DNA of 31,986 bases, taken from positions 1 through 31,986 of the IMG/VR virus record IMGVR_UViG_3300031722_000114, one strand, 5' to 3'. Below the pieces are notes generated by a model. It had not been told where the DNA came from. It ran no database searches and was given only the letters and a program-made list of their open reading frames with translations. The position numbers and the translations under genes were made by a program. Source of the DNA: a virus. This document shows, in pieces, positions 1 to 7,774 of the stretch (the stretch's first letter is position 1; each line of letters starts with the position of its first letter).

Positions 1-104
1 ATATGTCTATTCCTAAAGCTAAAATTTCCAACATTATACCTGTGAAAAAAACCACCATTATTGATAATAAAAATAAAAACACCAAAAATGTCGGAATCTT
101 CTGA
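1..104 (+). CDS. Partial CDS, C-terminal tail of an unidentified protein
   Basis: An open frame enters from the left edge and stops with TGA at 102-104. The visible tail is about 34 residues, rich in Lys, Asn, Ile and Thr, with no recognisable motif. A Met codon lies at 3-5 but the frame is open to the edge, so the true start is probably outside. It overlaps the next gene by 17 bases, a tight arrangement that suggests one transcription unit. No function can be assigned. Confidence 0.45.
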   Translation, partial: MSIPKAKISNIIPVKKTTIIDNKNKNTKNVGIF

Positions 105-612
105 AAACATATATGACCTCAATAAACCAATTAAAAGCCTCATAAATTCTAATATATTATCAAATCATATATCTGAAATATCAGTTTTTATTGAAGAAAG
201 GAAGGAACATGATGTTCAAAAAATATCCAAAAACATACAAGACCTTAGTTATAATTTGAAAAATGTTGTACTTCTATCAAAATCAAAAAACAGGTTTTAT
301 TATGATAGACAGACAATCATAATACGGAAACAGTGTATTATTGATGATTTAATATGGTTGTCAAAGGATGTGGCTGTTATTAAGGAAAAAGAAATCAAAA
401 AATATAAATTCGGAAACAATCCTGATGGTATAAAGCCATCAAACGATACAGAAAGAAAGATATTTTTAGAATCAAATCTTTCACAGTATCAATATTGTAT
501 ATCACTACTTGAAAATCATATAAATTTTCTAGTTGAAACAATTAAAAATATTTCCGATATGACGTTTGGGCATGAATTAGTATTAAAATTAGAAGAATAC
601 CAAAAATTATAA
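88..612 (+). CDS. Hypothetical protein, 174 aa
   Basis: I do not recognise this protein. It is predominantly helical and charged, begins MSESSENIYDLN and has no membrane segment, signal peptide or cysteine cluster. The frame is also open from a TTG at 61, but ATG at 88 in an A-rich context is the better start and gives a normal 17-base overlap with the preceding gene. It is followed after 3 bases by a membrane protein gene and then uvsW, so the three are probably co-transcribed. Central residues (about 60-110) are basic and could contact nucleic acid or a partner, but this is only a guess from composition. Confidence 0.7.
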   Translation: MSESSENIYDLNKPIKSLINSNILSNHISEISVFIEERKEHDVQKISKNIQDLSYNLKNVVLLSKSKNRFYYDRQTIIIRKQCIIDDLIWLSKDVAVIKEKEIKKYKFGNNPDGIKPSNDTERKIFLESNLSQYQYCISLLENHINFLVETIKNISDMTFGHELVLKLEEYQKL

Positions 613-615
613 ATT

Positions 616-1134
616 ATGGGAAATTTAATATTTAAGCACATAAAAGAAACATTAAAAAAAGAGGCTGCTTTGTGGGAAATATGCATGTCTGTTGTGTTTT
701 TGTGTATTTTTTTGGCAAGCATATCGTGTATTAAAGATGCATTTATGAGTGCATTTTTATGTGGAATATGTGCATACGTTATCGTCTATAGTATTACTAA
801 AATTATAATAATTTATCTTGACTTAAGGATAGACTATTGGAGGCAACGTATACATAATCGTGCATGTAGTACATATAAAGAGCTGATTGAATTCAGGAAA
901 GAATATAATATGAAATATATAGAAACTAGGGAGTTTAACGAGGTGTTTGAACTACTTATAACAAGTAGCAACAAATATATAGTATCTAAAGCATGTGAAT
1001 ACTTTAAAAATTATAAAAGGTTCGGTTGTAAAGACAAAGACAATAAATTTATAATTGCATTATTCACATATATTTATGATGTTGAAAGACTTGATGAAAG
1101 ATACTTGTTTATACACAGAAATAATATAAATTAA
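616..1134 (+). CDS. Small membrane protein with two transmembrane segments, 172 aa
   Basis: Two hydrophobic stretches are visible, about residues 20-38 and 42-68, separated by a short polar turn (SCIKDA), so the protein is probably a hairpin in the host inner membrane. About 100 polar residues follow, rich in Tyr, Lys, Arg and Glu, likely in the cytoplasm. The start ATG sits in the context AAATTATGG that is typical of this window. It is one base upstream of uvsW. I cannot name the family; a host-takeover or membrane-associated role is possible but not shown by the sequence. Confidence 0.7.
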   Translation: MGNLIFKHIKETLKKEAALWEICMSVVFLCIFLASISCIKDAFMSAFLCGICAYVIVYSITKIIIIYLDLRIDYWRQRIHNRACSTYKELIEFRKEYNMKYIETREFNEVFELLITSSNKYIVSKACEYFKNYKRFGCKDKDNKFIIALFTYIYDVERLDERYLFIHRNNIN

Positions 1135-1135
1135 T

Positions 1136-2722
1136 ATGATTGCTAAACTATCTGATGATTTACAATATATAACTCTGTTTTTTGAAACAGAGGCTGAACA
1201 ATTACAAACATCTGTTTACTTCAGGAAGAAAATAGATAATTTCCATTTTCTACAAAAGAAATTGAAAGCTAAAGGTAAAAGACTTGATGGTATTATAAAC
1301 TATATGATAGGTGCTGATAAATTAAAGTCAACACAATGGTCTAATTTAATGACTATGTGTGAAAGATTTGGATTTCCTATACAACTTCAAAATTTTGATA
1401 ATCTAATAAGAGATAATATAACTTATGATCAGGTTAAAAAATTTTGCTACAGCATGACAGAACATATCGATGATATAGTTCCTTATGATTACCAAGTAGA
1501 ATCGATATACAATGCTTATAAATATAGGTTCTCAAGACTTGATGTTGGTACGGGTGGTGGTAAAACACTTACCATGTATTTACTAATGATGCTTCTTAGA
1601 TATACAGGTCAGGCACATCACATACTTATTATAGAGCCTGACCCACAATATGTAATACAAACATATCAAGAATTTACTGACTATTCAAATGGTAGATTCA
1701 ACCTTAAGATGGGTATGGCTTATGGTGATTCAAAGGATAAAAAGAATATAGGTAAATTTGATCATATAATTGGTAATTTTCAAACTTTGGCAAATTTAGA
1801 TGAAACTTTTTTATCTAAATTTGATACAGTATTTTGTGATGAATCTCATAGGTCTACATCATCATCCATAATGAATATAATTAAAAATTGTGGTGTACTT
1901 ATGAACAGAGTTGGTCTATCAGGCTCACACCCAAAGGTTGGTGATAATTCTGAACATTTCACAAACGAGGATAATTTTGGTCTTATATCATACATAATTT
2001 CAAAGAGGGATTTGGTTTCTGCAGGTGCTACAACAGATTGTAAAATAAAACAAATAATAATTGATTTTGCTAGTGATAAGGAAAAATTGCAATTAGCTAT
2101 TGATAAGGAATATATAGATGACCCTGAGAAAAAATTAAGGTATGAACAGCAATTTGTAAGATCACACAGAAGACTTTTTGAATGGAAATGTCAATTGGTT
2201 AGTAAAATGAAAGGAAACACATTAGTTTATTTTACAGACAAGAAAGGTGGATATGGCAAACAAATATATGAAAGGCTTATTGAACTTAATATATACCAAA
2301 ACCTTGGTAAAAAGATATATTTTATCGATGGTGATGTAGAGGTATCAACAAGAGAAATAATAAAAAGCGAAATTAAAAATCATACTGAGGGTAACTGTAT
2401 ATTGGTTGCAAACTATTTAACTTTCTCAACGGGTCAATCAATCAAAAACTTAGTTAATATTTTGTATGGTGAGGCATTTAAATCTAGTACAACTAATAAT
2501 CAAACTATGGGTAGATTGGCACGTCTTTATGAGGGTAAAGATATGACATATATTTATGATGTAGTTGAATCTACTAACACAAAGAAACAAAATTTGACAA
2601 CAGGTAAATTGGAGTCAATTGTATCTTATATGCATAAATGGGGAAAGGAACGTTACTCCTATTATGTATCTGAGGAATTCGAGGTTGAACAAATAAAAAT
2701 AAATATATCTAAAGACTATTAA
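1136..2722 (+). CDS. uvsW: UvsW-like SF2 DNA helicase
   Basis: This is a superfamily 2 helicase of the T4 UvsW type (528 aa; T4 UvsW is of similar size). Visible motifs in order: Walker A GTGGGKT at residues 138-144, DESH (motif II) at 235-238, motif III LSGS at 261-264, and motif VI QTMGRLAR at 456-463 with its arginine finger. The first 110 residues form a separate N-terminal domain before the helicase core. UvsW unwinds branched DNA and R-loops and drives the switch from origin-dependent to recombination-dependent replication in T4, so it should act with the UvsX and gp41-like helicase encoded downstream. It lacks the TAAATAAT box seen before virion genes. Family assignment is firm; equivalence to uvsW is inferred from motif order, size and the other T4-like genes. 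Confidence 0.88.
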   Translation: MIAKLSDDLQYITLFFETEAEQLQTSVYFRKKIDNFHFLQKKLKAKGKRLDGIINYMIGADKLKSTQWSNLMTMCERFGFPIQLQNFDNLIRDNITYDQVKKFCYSMTEHIDDIVPYDYQVESIYNAYKYRFSRLDVGTGGGKTLTMYLLMMLLRYTGQAHHILIIEPDPQYVIQTYQEFTDYSNGRFNLKMGMAYGDSKDKKNIGKFDHIIGNFQTLANLDETFLSKFDTVFCDESHRSTSSSIMNIIKNCGVLMNRVGLSGSHPKVGDNSEHFTNEDNFGLISYIISKRDLVSAGATTDCKIKQIIIDFASDKEKLQLAIDKEYIDDPEKKLRYEQQFVRSHRRLFEWKCQLVSKMKGNTLVYFTDKKGGYGKQIYERLIELNIYQNLGKKIYFIDGDVEVSTREIIKSEIKNHTEGNCILVANYLTFSTGQSIKNLVNILYGEAFKSSTTNNQTMGRLARLYEGKDMTYIYDVVESTNTKKQNLTTGKLESIVSYMHKWGKERYSYYVSEEFEVEQIKINISKDY

Positions 2723-2743
2723 CAAAATTAAAATTTAAAAACT

Positions 2744-3223
2744 ATGATGTACTTCAAAGCACTGATTAAAGAAGAAACCAAAACGGACTTCGGAATAGTA
2801 CCAAAGACACAAGAATATTATATTCCCGCACTAAATTATACAGATGCTGAAAATATATTCAAGGAACTTATAAATCTTGATATGATATGTAAAGAATGTA
2901 TATCTATTGAAAACAGAAAGCAACTTGAATTCAAAAAGATATTGAAGGAAGAAATTGAGGGTGTTGTTGGTGATGATAGCGATTTTTATTACAAAGTAGC
3001 CGTTAAATTTAGTACGGGTGAAGGTAATAAAACAGCAACCAACAATTTTTATGTTTCAAATGATAGCTGTGATGCATATAAAAAAATATCTGAATATATT
3101 AGCAAGGTAGGATATATGTCTGATAGTGAGATAATATCAATAGTTAAAAAGGATAGAATTAAAACAATCTTCGAAATGACTAACGAGGATTATAAATTGG
3201 CGTATGATAATATTGTTAAATAA
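2744..3223 (+). CDS. DUF4494-like protein, 159 aa
   Basis: The layout matches DUF4494, a family found mainly in Bacteroidota and their phages: an opening strand with aromatic residues (MMYFKALIKEE), a helix-forming 'YTDAENIF' segment, a central 'YYKVAVKFSTGEGNKTATNNF' type strand pair at about residues 80-103, and a final 'IKTIF' strand. The function of the family is unknown. It follows uvsW by 21 bases and is closed by a strong hairpin at 3242-3272, so it ends the first transcription unit. Met1 and Met2 are both possible starts. I assign the family by pattern memory, so the call should be confirmed by a profile search. Confidence 0.65.
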   Translation: MMYFKALIKEETKTDFGIVPKTQEYYIPALNYTDAENIFKELINLDMICKECISIENRKQLEFKKILKEEIEGVVGDDSDFYYKVAVKFSTGEGNKTATNNFYVSNDSCDAYKKISEYISKVGYMSDSEIISIVKKDRIKTIFEMTNEDYKLAYDNIVK

Positions 3224-3241
3224 TTTAAAAATATGTGTATA

Positions 3242-3272
3242 TAAGACCTCTATTAAATTAATAGAGGTCTTA
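3242..3272 (+). terminator. Hairpin, probable transcription terminator
   Basis: A perfect 13-bp stem (TAAGACCTCTATT / AATAGAGGTCTTA) closes on a 5-base AAATT loop, 18 bases after the DUF4494-like gene. It is followed by an AT-rich stretch with a short T run (3277-3281) rather than a long U tract. It separates that unit from the intein-half gene that begins at 3282. Confidence 0.75.
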
Positions 3273-3281
3273 GAATATTTT

Positions 3282-3689
3282 ATGATTTATAAGGAATATA
3301 GGTCTTATAACATAAGTAAATTTGGGTATTTTGTAAACATAGATGAAGATCAAGAGTCAAAAATAACCCATGTTCATTACACAGGTATAAAAAGATTATA
3401 CAAACTTGAAACATATGGTGGTAAAACCTTATATGCCACCCAAGACCATATACTTCCTATATATCAGGTTACAGAGGTGTTAAAAGGAAATGATAAATTT
3501 TTTTCTATTGCTGATCTCAAACACAAAATTGATATGCATACAGGCAGCAAATATAGTGTTATAAATTCAGGTGGATTCTGTGAGGAGGTAAAATCGATAG
3601 AAAAAATATTGGGATTTCATAGAGTATTTGACTTAACTATAAGTAACAAAATGCATGTATTCGTTGCTAATGGTATCAAAGTGCATAAC
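3282..3689 (+). other. C-intein half (IC), residues 1-136
   Basis: Contains block B (T53, H56), block F and the terminal His-Asn at 135-136. It begins upstream of block B, so its partner N-intein must end before block B. Both N-inteins in this window do so. Confidence 0.75.
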
Positions 3690-3863
3690 TGTGTAACTGC
3701 CGATACTGGTATAGAAATACTCAACAAAGAAACCTCAGAATTCAATCACATTCCAATATTTGAACTGTATTATTCAAACATAAAATCTAAAAATTGGTTA
3801 ACCAAATTTGAATATTGGTTAACAAAAACAATTTATAAAATAAATAATAAAAACAAAGTGTAA
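3282..3863 (+). CDS. Split-intein double half: C-intein fused directly to an N-intein, 193 aa
   Basis: The whole product appears to be intein. Residues 1-136 read as a C-terminal intein half: block B with the TxxH motif at T53-H56 (YATQDH), a block F-like segment at about 113-131, and the C-terminal splice motif VHN at 134-136 followed by Cys137. Residues 137-193 then read as an N-terminal intein half: block A CVTADTGIEIL starting with Cys, about 57 residues long, ending before any block B. Cys137 would thus serve both as the +1 nucleophile of the first intein and residue 1 of the second, leaving no extein. ATG at 3282 is the first start after the hairpin at 3242-3272; an upstream in-frame ATG at 3204 would run through that hairpin. 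The motifs are seen directly; activity and partners are inferred. Confidence 0.75.
   Translation: MIYKEYRSYNISKFGYFVNIDEDQESKITHVHYTGIKRLYKLETYGGKTLYATQDHILPIYQVTEVLKGNDKFFSIADLKHKIDMHTGSKYSVINSGGFCEEVKSIEKILGFHRVFDLTISNKMHVFVANGIKVHNCVTADTGIEILNKETSEFNHIPIFELYYSNIKSKNWLTKFEYWLTKTIYKINNKNKV
3690..3860 (+). other. N-intein half (IN), residues 137-193
   Basis: Begins CVTADTGIEIL (block A: catalytic Cys, then Asp-Thr), followed by an amphipathic, Lys-rich segment and a stop at 57 residues. The N-intein in the terminase gene has the same size and layout. Confidence 0.7.
3841..3848 (+). promoter_or_regulatory. Late-promoter-like box TAAATAAT
   Basis: Lies 33 bases before the start at 3874, inside the 3' end of the intein-half gene. 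It matches the box found before the virion genes and resembles the T4 late -10 element TATAAATA. Confidence 0.4.
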
Positions 3864-3873
3864 TTTTACGTTT

Positions 3874-4407
3874 ATGAAAGAAGCTATATTAACATGTGAC
3901 CAATTAACAGTGTACTCTCCAAATTACCGTGTGAAAATTATTAAACGTGGACACCGTGGATTTGTTATAGATAATAGCTTTATAAAAATATTCTGTATAT
4001 CTCATGATGGAATAACGTTTTCATATAAAATTGAAAATAATGATTTTGAATATACAGATAAAGAATATAAACGCAATAATATAGATGTAATCAAAAATTT
4101 TGTAACTGAAAGTAATGAAAAGGATGAATTATACACTTTACTTTCAACCGTACTTCTCAATAATAGCATAAATATTTACTCCAAAGATATGTATGCTAAA
4201 GCCATACACAACATATGTTCATCTAAAACTTATAAAAGTGATATTCTTCCTATACCATGTGATGAATATAGCTTTTATGAACTAATAGAGGAATGGTACA
4301 CAAATAATGAAAGCGAAAATGATGAAGAACTGTTAACCAAGATTTTACAAATTCTTCTTTTTGAATGTGAAGCCAACAATATTGATATTAATAAATTATT
4401 TGTATGA
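3874..4407 (+). CDS. Hypothetical protein, 177 aa
   Basis: I do not recognise this protein. The first 70 residues look beta-rich (alternating hydrophobic residues, YRVKIIKRG, GITFSYKIE), and the rest looks helical and ends acidic (YTNNESENDEELLTK). There is no membrane segment or signal peptide. The gene overlaps the next one by 4 bases (ATGA), so translation is probably coupled to that structural gene. A TAAATAAT box 33 bases upstream suggests late expression. It may be a virion or virion-assembly component by position, but nothing in the sequence proves it. Confidence 0.7.
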   Translation: MKEAILTCDQLTVYSPNYRVKIIKRGHRGFVIDNSFIKIFCISHDGITFSYKIENNDFEYTDKEYKRNNIDVIKNFVTESNEKDELYTLLSTVLLNNSINIYSKDMYAKAIHNICSSKTYKSDILPIPCDEYSFYELIEEWYTNNESENDEELLTKILQILLFECEANNIDINKLFV

Positions 4408-5147
4408 CAAAGAAAGAATTTGTAAATTGGTTAATCGATGAATTAACTGAGGGTGGTACTATTCCCGCCTCACCTAAAGTCCATAGAATTGAAACCATAA
4501 TTAATAACACAAGGGATTATTATTATGAGTTATCTGATTTATCTCATGAATTTTGCTATATAGTAATAAGACAAACAGCATTTAATACACCATTGTTCAA
4601 GGCAAAGCGACAAATAGCTATGCCTGATGCTACTCATGCTATAACTAGAATACGCACATTGTCAGGTAATTTTAATGATGGCTTGTATACAGGTAAAGAC
4701 ACAGATTTTAAGCAAACCAATTGGAATTTTGCAATGGGTATAGCGGGTGATTCAGGTGCTATGCTTACAGCCATAACATATAATTTTTATACATCATTTT
4801 TAACAAATTTTATGGTTAAAGATTTGATATATGATTTTAATCAGAATACCCATATGATAACGGTTGATGGTCAAGATATGAAATCAAGTGTACTTGCTGA
4901 ATGTAGTATGAAAATACCCGAAGAAATGTTATATAATGATGTGATGTTTAAGAAATATTGCCTTGGTAAATGTAAAGTGTCATTCGCCAATATCGTAGCA
5001 TTCACAGATCAAAAATTGATTGGTGGTTATAAAATAAATTTTACGGAAATTAAAAGTGATGGTAAAGATATGATAAAAGAAGTGGATAAATATCTTATGG
5101 ACTACCAATTAAATTCTGCATCGCTTGGAATCATGTATACAGATTAA
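4404..5147 (+). CDS. Probable virion protein, possibly neck or tail-completion, 247 aa
   Basis: This 247-aa protein sits immediately upstream of the tail tube gene and is translationally coupled (ATGA overlap) to the preceding gene. It begins with a helical segment (MTKKEFVNWLIDELTEGG), then mixed strands with many aromatic residues (NFYTSFLTNF) and an ending 'SASLGIMYTD'. There is no membrane helix or catalytic motif. In T4-like phages small neck and tail-completion proteins (gp3, gp13, gp14, gp15) are encoded near tail genes, and this protein has a compatible size, but I cannot match it to any one of them. The call rests mainly on context. Confidence 0.5.
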   Translation: MTKKEFVNWLIDELTEGGTIPASPKVHRIETIINNTRDYYYELSDLSHEFCYIVIRQTAFNTPLFKAKRQIAMPDATHAITRIRTLSGNFNDGLYTGKDTDFKQTNWNFAMGIAGDSGAMLTAITYNFYTSFLTNFMVKDLIYDFNQNTHMITVDGQDMKSSVLAECSMKIPEEMLYNDVMFKKYCLGKCKVSFANIVAFTDQKLIGGYKINFTEIKSDGKDMIKEVDKYLMDYQLNSASLGIMYTD

Positions 5148-5180
5148 AAAAAGGTTGTGTTATAGTATACAAAATTTTAC

Positions 5181-5188
5181 TAAATAAT
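5181..5188 (+). promoter_or_regulatory. Late-promoter-like box TAAATAAT upstream of the tail tube gene
   Basis: The extended sequence TTACTAAATAATTAAAA lies 39 bases before the ATG at 5220. It shares TACTAAATAA with the box at 12044 and is close to that at 11253. Confidence 0.5.
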
Positions 5189-5219
5189 TAAAACAATAAT
5201 ATCAAAAATTTATTATATT

Positions 5220-5786
5220 ATGGAAAACTATAAATTTTCAGGCTCAAGAGCAGCGGTTAATCTAGATGAACCTGTATTCCTGACTAGATATAAAGCTAAT
5301 ATCATATTACCCGCTTCTTTACAACAAAAATATGGAAATGCCTCATTATTGTTGGAACAACATCTTAAAATTGATGGACTTGATAATGATAAAATTCCAG
5401 GAACTGTTTCTCAAAAATATAAACACCATGATAGAACATTTTTGGGAACTATTGTTGATACAAAAATGGCACTAACATTTGATTTTGAGGTAAATGTTAA
5501 CCCTGATACACTTATACCCTACCCATACGATTTACTTAGGGATTGGTCAAAGCTTTCATATGACCCCGCAACAGGATTACAGACACTTAAGAGAGATCAT
5601 ACAGGGTCTGCAACTGTTGAAATTACAAACAAAATAGGTCAACTTATTAAATATTATGATATTCCTATTTTCTTCCCTATAACACAATTACCCGCTTGGA
5701 ATTTGAACCAAACTACCGAAGGTATTTACAAAATCACAGGGTTTAAGTTTCAATGTGAAAATCAAAAGGACTTACTTGCAGGATAA
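5220..5786 (+). CDS. 19: Tail tube protein, gp19-like
   Basis: The 188-aa product has the size and composition of a T4 gp19-type tail tube subunit (T4 gp19 is 163 aa): beta-rich, few cysteines, with the segments 'YKANIILPASLQQKYG' near the N-terminus and 'FFPITQLPAWNL...GIYKITGFKFQCEN' near the C-terminus, the latter resembling the closing strands of tube subunits. In the virion it would form the inner tube that surrounds the tape measure and through which DNA passes. It has its own late-type promoter box upstream and a hairpin downstream (5811-5845), so it seems to be a single-gene unit, as expected for an abundant structural protein. Family assignment is by recognition, without a profile search. 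Confidence 0.72.
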   Translation: MENYKFSGSRAAVNLDEPVFLTRYKANIILPASLQQKYGNASLLLEQHLKIDGLDNDKIPGTVSQKYKHHDRTFLGTIVDTKMALTFDFEVNVNPDTLIPYPYDLLRDWSKLSYDPATGLQTLKRDHTGSATVEITNKIGQLIKYYDIPIFFPITQLPAWNLNQTTEGIYKITGFKFQCENQKDLLAG

Positions 5787-5810
5787 TAACGCACATTATA
5801 TTATTAATAA

Positions 5811-5845
5811 TTTGACCACCAAATATAGTATTATTGGTGGTCAAA
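5811..5845 (+). terminator. Hairpin, probable terminator after the tail tube gene
   Basis: A perfect 12-bp stem (TTTGACCACCAA / TTGGTGGTCAAA) has an 11-base AT loop. It starts 24 bases after the tail tube stop codon; TTTTAT follows a few bases downstream. Confidence 0.65.
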
Positions 5846-5912
5846 ATGTATTTTATAATAAAATGTCTTTGTATTAATATTGAATTTAATTAATATAATA
5901 ATCTTTCGAAAA

Positions 5913-5920
5913 TAAATAAT
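5913..5920 (+). promoter_or_regulatory. Late-promoter-like box TAAATAAT
   Basis: Lies 27 bases before the ATG at 5940 and after the tail tube terminator. Same box as upstream of the other virion genes. Confidence 0.45.
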
Positions 5921-5939
5921 ATAAACAAAATATTTTATT

Positions 5940-7646
5940 ATGAATTGGATTAATAAAGATAATAGCTATTTTCTTGAATATGATAACACTTTACTCATAT
6001 CTGTTGATACTGATGGTAATTACTATTTATTCAACAACAAAGAAAATCAAAAATATTTGGTTGGTGTTCAGGGTGATTCAGAAAACGTAATTAAATCAAA
6101 TGCTGAGGAAATAATGAAACAATATACACTTACCGTTAAAAATGCATCAGCTGTGTTATTGGCGGGGCTTATTAATTTAATTAAAACAGAAGGTTCTGAT
6201 GATTCAGGAGTTTATAAAAAGCTTGTTAATGCAAGATTCTTACCACCTACTGTTATACCTCAATATGTGTTAAAATACATAAATCCTGAGGATTTGGTAA
6301 AAACTATGAATGATGATGGTGGTAGTATGAGGGTACTTGATTTGTATAATGATATAATATCAATAGACCCATCAACTCAATCTGTTGCATCGGTAACAAA
6401 CACAAATAATGGCAGAAACGTAATTATAGAAGAAGCTATTGATTTTATAGCAAAAAGTAATAAAAATTCACTTGTTGTAACTCAAGGTGAGAAAATTTTT
6501 GAAGGTGCTGAGAATTATATATCATCTGAGGAAACCCCGTTAAAAGGATTTTCGATTAAGCTTGAGGATGTATATTCAACTATAAGCGTTGTATTTTTAG
6601 GTGATTGTATTTATATTATCGTTGTAGATGAAATAAACAGTATTGATGAAATGTTCAAGTATGATGATAATGTTCAAGAATACATCCTCAATTCTTATGG
6701 AATTGATTTGAATTCATACTTTAATACTGAGCCAATAAACGAGGATTTTGATATTTCAAAAGTAGATGATGCTGAAAATAATAATGATGATAATCTTGAT
6801 ACCAAAAATACTGATACTGAAAATGTGGATGCCAATAATATCAACACTGAAAATGTGGATGGTGAAAACATGGATGGAGAGCAAGATAATTCATTTAACT
6901 TTGATAGCATAGTTTCTGAAAATGATGAAGAATATATACAGGAACTTGAAATAATACAAAGAAACATTAAAAAAATTGAATCACTTCCTGATGAAATAAG
7001 ATATAATGCTGATATAGAAGAGGTTTATTTGTTGCTTTTGGGTAAAAAAGAACAAATACAAAAACTTTCCGACACAGAAAAATCCGATAAAATTATTGAC
7101 AAAGTTGTATCGGAAATATCAACTGAACTCGGCAACATTGAAGGTCTTACTAATATAAAGAAAGATGATGATAGTAACGACCTTGAAAACCATATTGATA
7201 TAAACGAGGGTAGAGAATTTAATTTTAAAGGTAAGCTTATAAAGCCTGTTATTATTAACAAGTTTGGTGTTTTTGAAAAATCTCTAATTATTGATAAGAA
7301 AATGCATAAGATTAATGAATCGGCTGATATAAGGAAAATACTTGAAAGCTATATTGCAGACGATGATGAATCTACAGAAGATATTATCAATAAACTTATG
7401 GAAACAGAGGAAACTGTTATAATAAACAGATTTCGTGCGTATAAAATTATAGAATTAAGAAAAAATAATAACCTTATAACATTCAAATGTTGGAAATACA
7501 GCTTTAAAGAATTGGAAAATGTTAATAATGATGTTAATCAATTAATTAACAATACAAAACCTTTCAGAAATGTAACGTATGATATTAATAATTCTGATAC
7601 TATAAAATTATTAACTGAAGATATAAATTATTTTAGTATTATATAA
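5940..7646 (+). CDS. Large acidic protein of unknown function with a low-complexity linker, 568 aa
   Basis: I do not recognise the family. Residues 1-270 form one mixed alpha/beta region. Residues about 284-312 are a low-complexity acidic linker built from repeats of (N/D)TENVD(A/G)xN, encoded by a near-perfect DNA repeat. Residues about 320-400 are helical and charged, possibly coiled coil (IIQRNIKKIESL...LLLGKKEQIQKL). The C-terminal 120 residues form a further compact region. The gene stands alone between two hairpins and has a TAAATAAT box, so late expression and a virion or assembly role are plausible. The flexible acidic linker between folded parts would suit a scaffold or adaptor, but this is inference only. 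Confidence 0.7.
   Translation: MNWINKDNSYFLEYDNTLLISVDTDGNYYLFNNKENQKYLVGVQGDSENVIKSNAEEIMKQYTLTVKNASAVLLAGLINLIKTEGSDDSGVYKKLVNARFLPPTVIPQYVLKYINPEDLVKTMNDDGGSMRVLDLYNDIISIDPSTQSVASVTNTNNGRNVIIEEAIDFIAKSNKNSLVVTQGEKIFEGAENYISSEETPLKGFSIKLEDVYSTISVVFLGDCIYIIVVDEINSIDEMFKYDDNVQEYILNSYGIDLNSYFNTEPINEDFDISKVDDAENNNDDNLDTKNTDTENVDANNINTENVDGENMDGEQDNSFNFDSIVSENDEEYIQELEIIQRNIKKIESLPDEIRYNADIEEVYLLLLGKKEQIQKLSDTEKSDKIIDKVVSEISTELGNIEGLTNIKKDDDSNDLENHIDINEGREFNFKGKLIKPVIINKFGVFEKSLIIDKKMHKINESADIRKILESYIADDDESTEDIINKLMETEETVIINRFRAYKIIELRKNNNLITFKCWKYSFKELENVNNDVNQLINNTKPFRNVTYDINNSDTIKLLTEDINYFSII
6790..6880 (+). repeat. Short degenerate tandem repeat encoding an acidic Asn/Asp linker
   Basis: ACTGAAAATGTGGATG occurs at 6816-6831 and exactly again at 6846-6861 (30-base period), with further degenerate units on both sides. 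It encodes TENVD-type repeats in the 568-aa protein. Confidence 0.7.
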
Positions 7647-7666
7647 ATTACATTTAGACTATATAC

Positions 7667-7704
7667 TTAAACGCCTGTAAATATAAAAATTTACAGGCGT
7701 TTAA
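7667..7704 (+). terminator. Strong hairpin, probable terminator
   Basis: A perfect 16-bp stem (TTAAACGCCTGTAAAT / ATTTACAGGCGTTTAA) closes on a 6-base ATAAAA loop, 20 bases after the stop codon of the 568-aa gene and before uvsX. Confidence 0.75.
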
Positions 7705-7774
7705 TTGTCTAATAATGAATATTTTAATATCCAAGAAATATAAGATATTAAAATAACGATATAATAAAAATATT

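Noticed and set aside
3204-3281. Longer start of the intein-half gene at 3204
   Set aside because: The first 26 codons would run through the 3242-3272 hairpin and overlap the DUF4494-like gene; the encoded residues do not look like intein.
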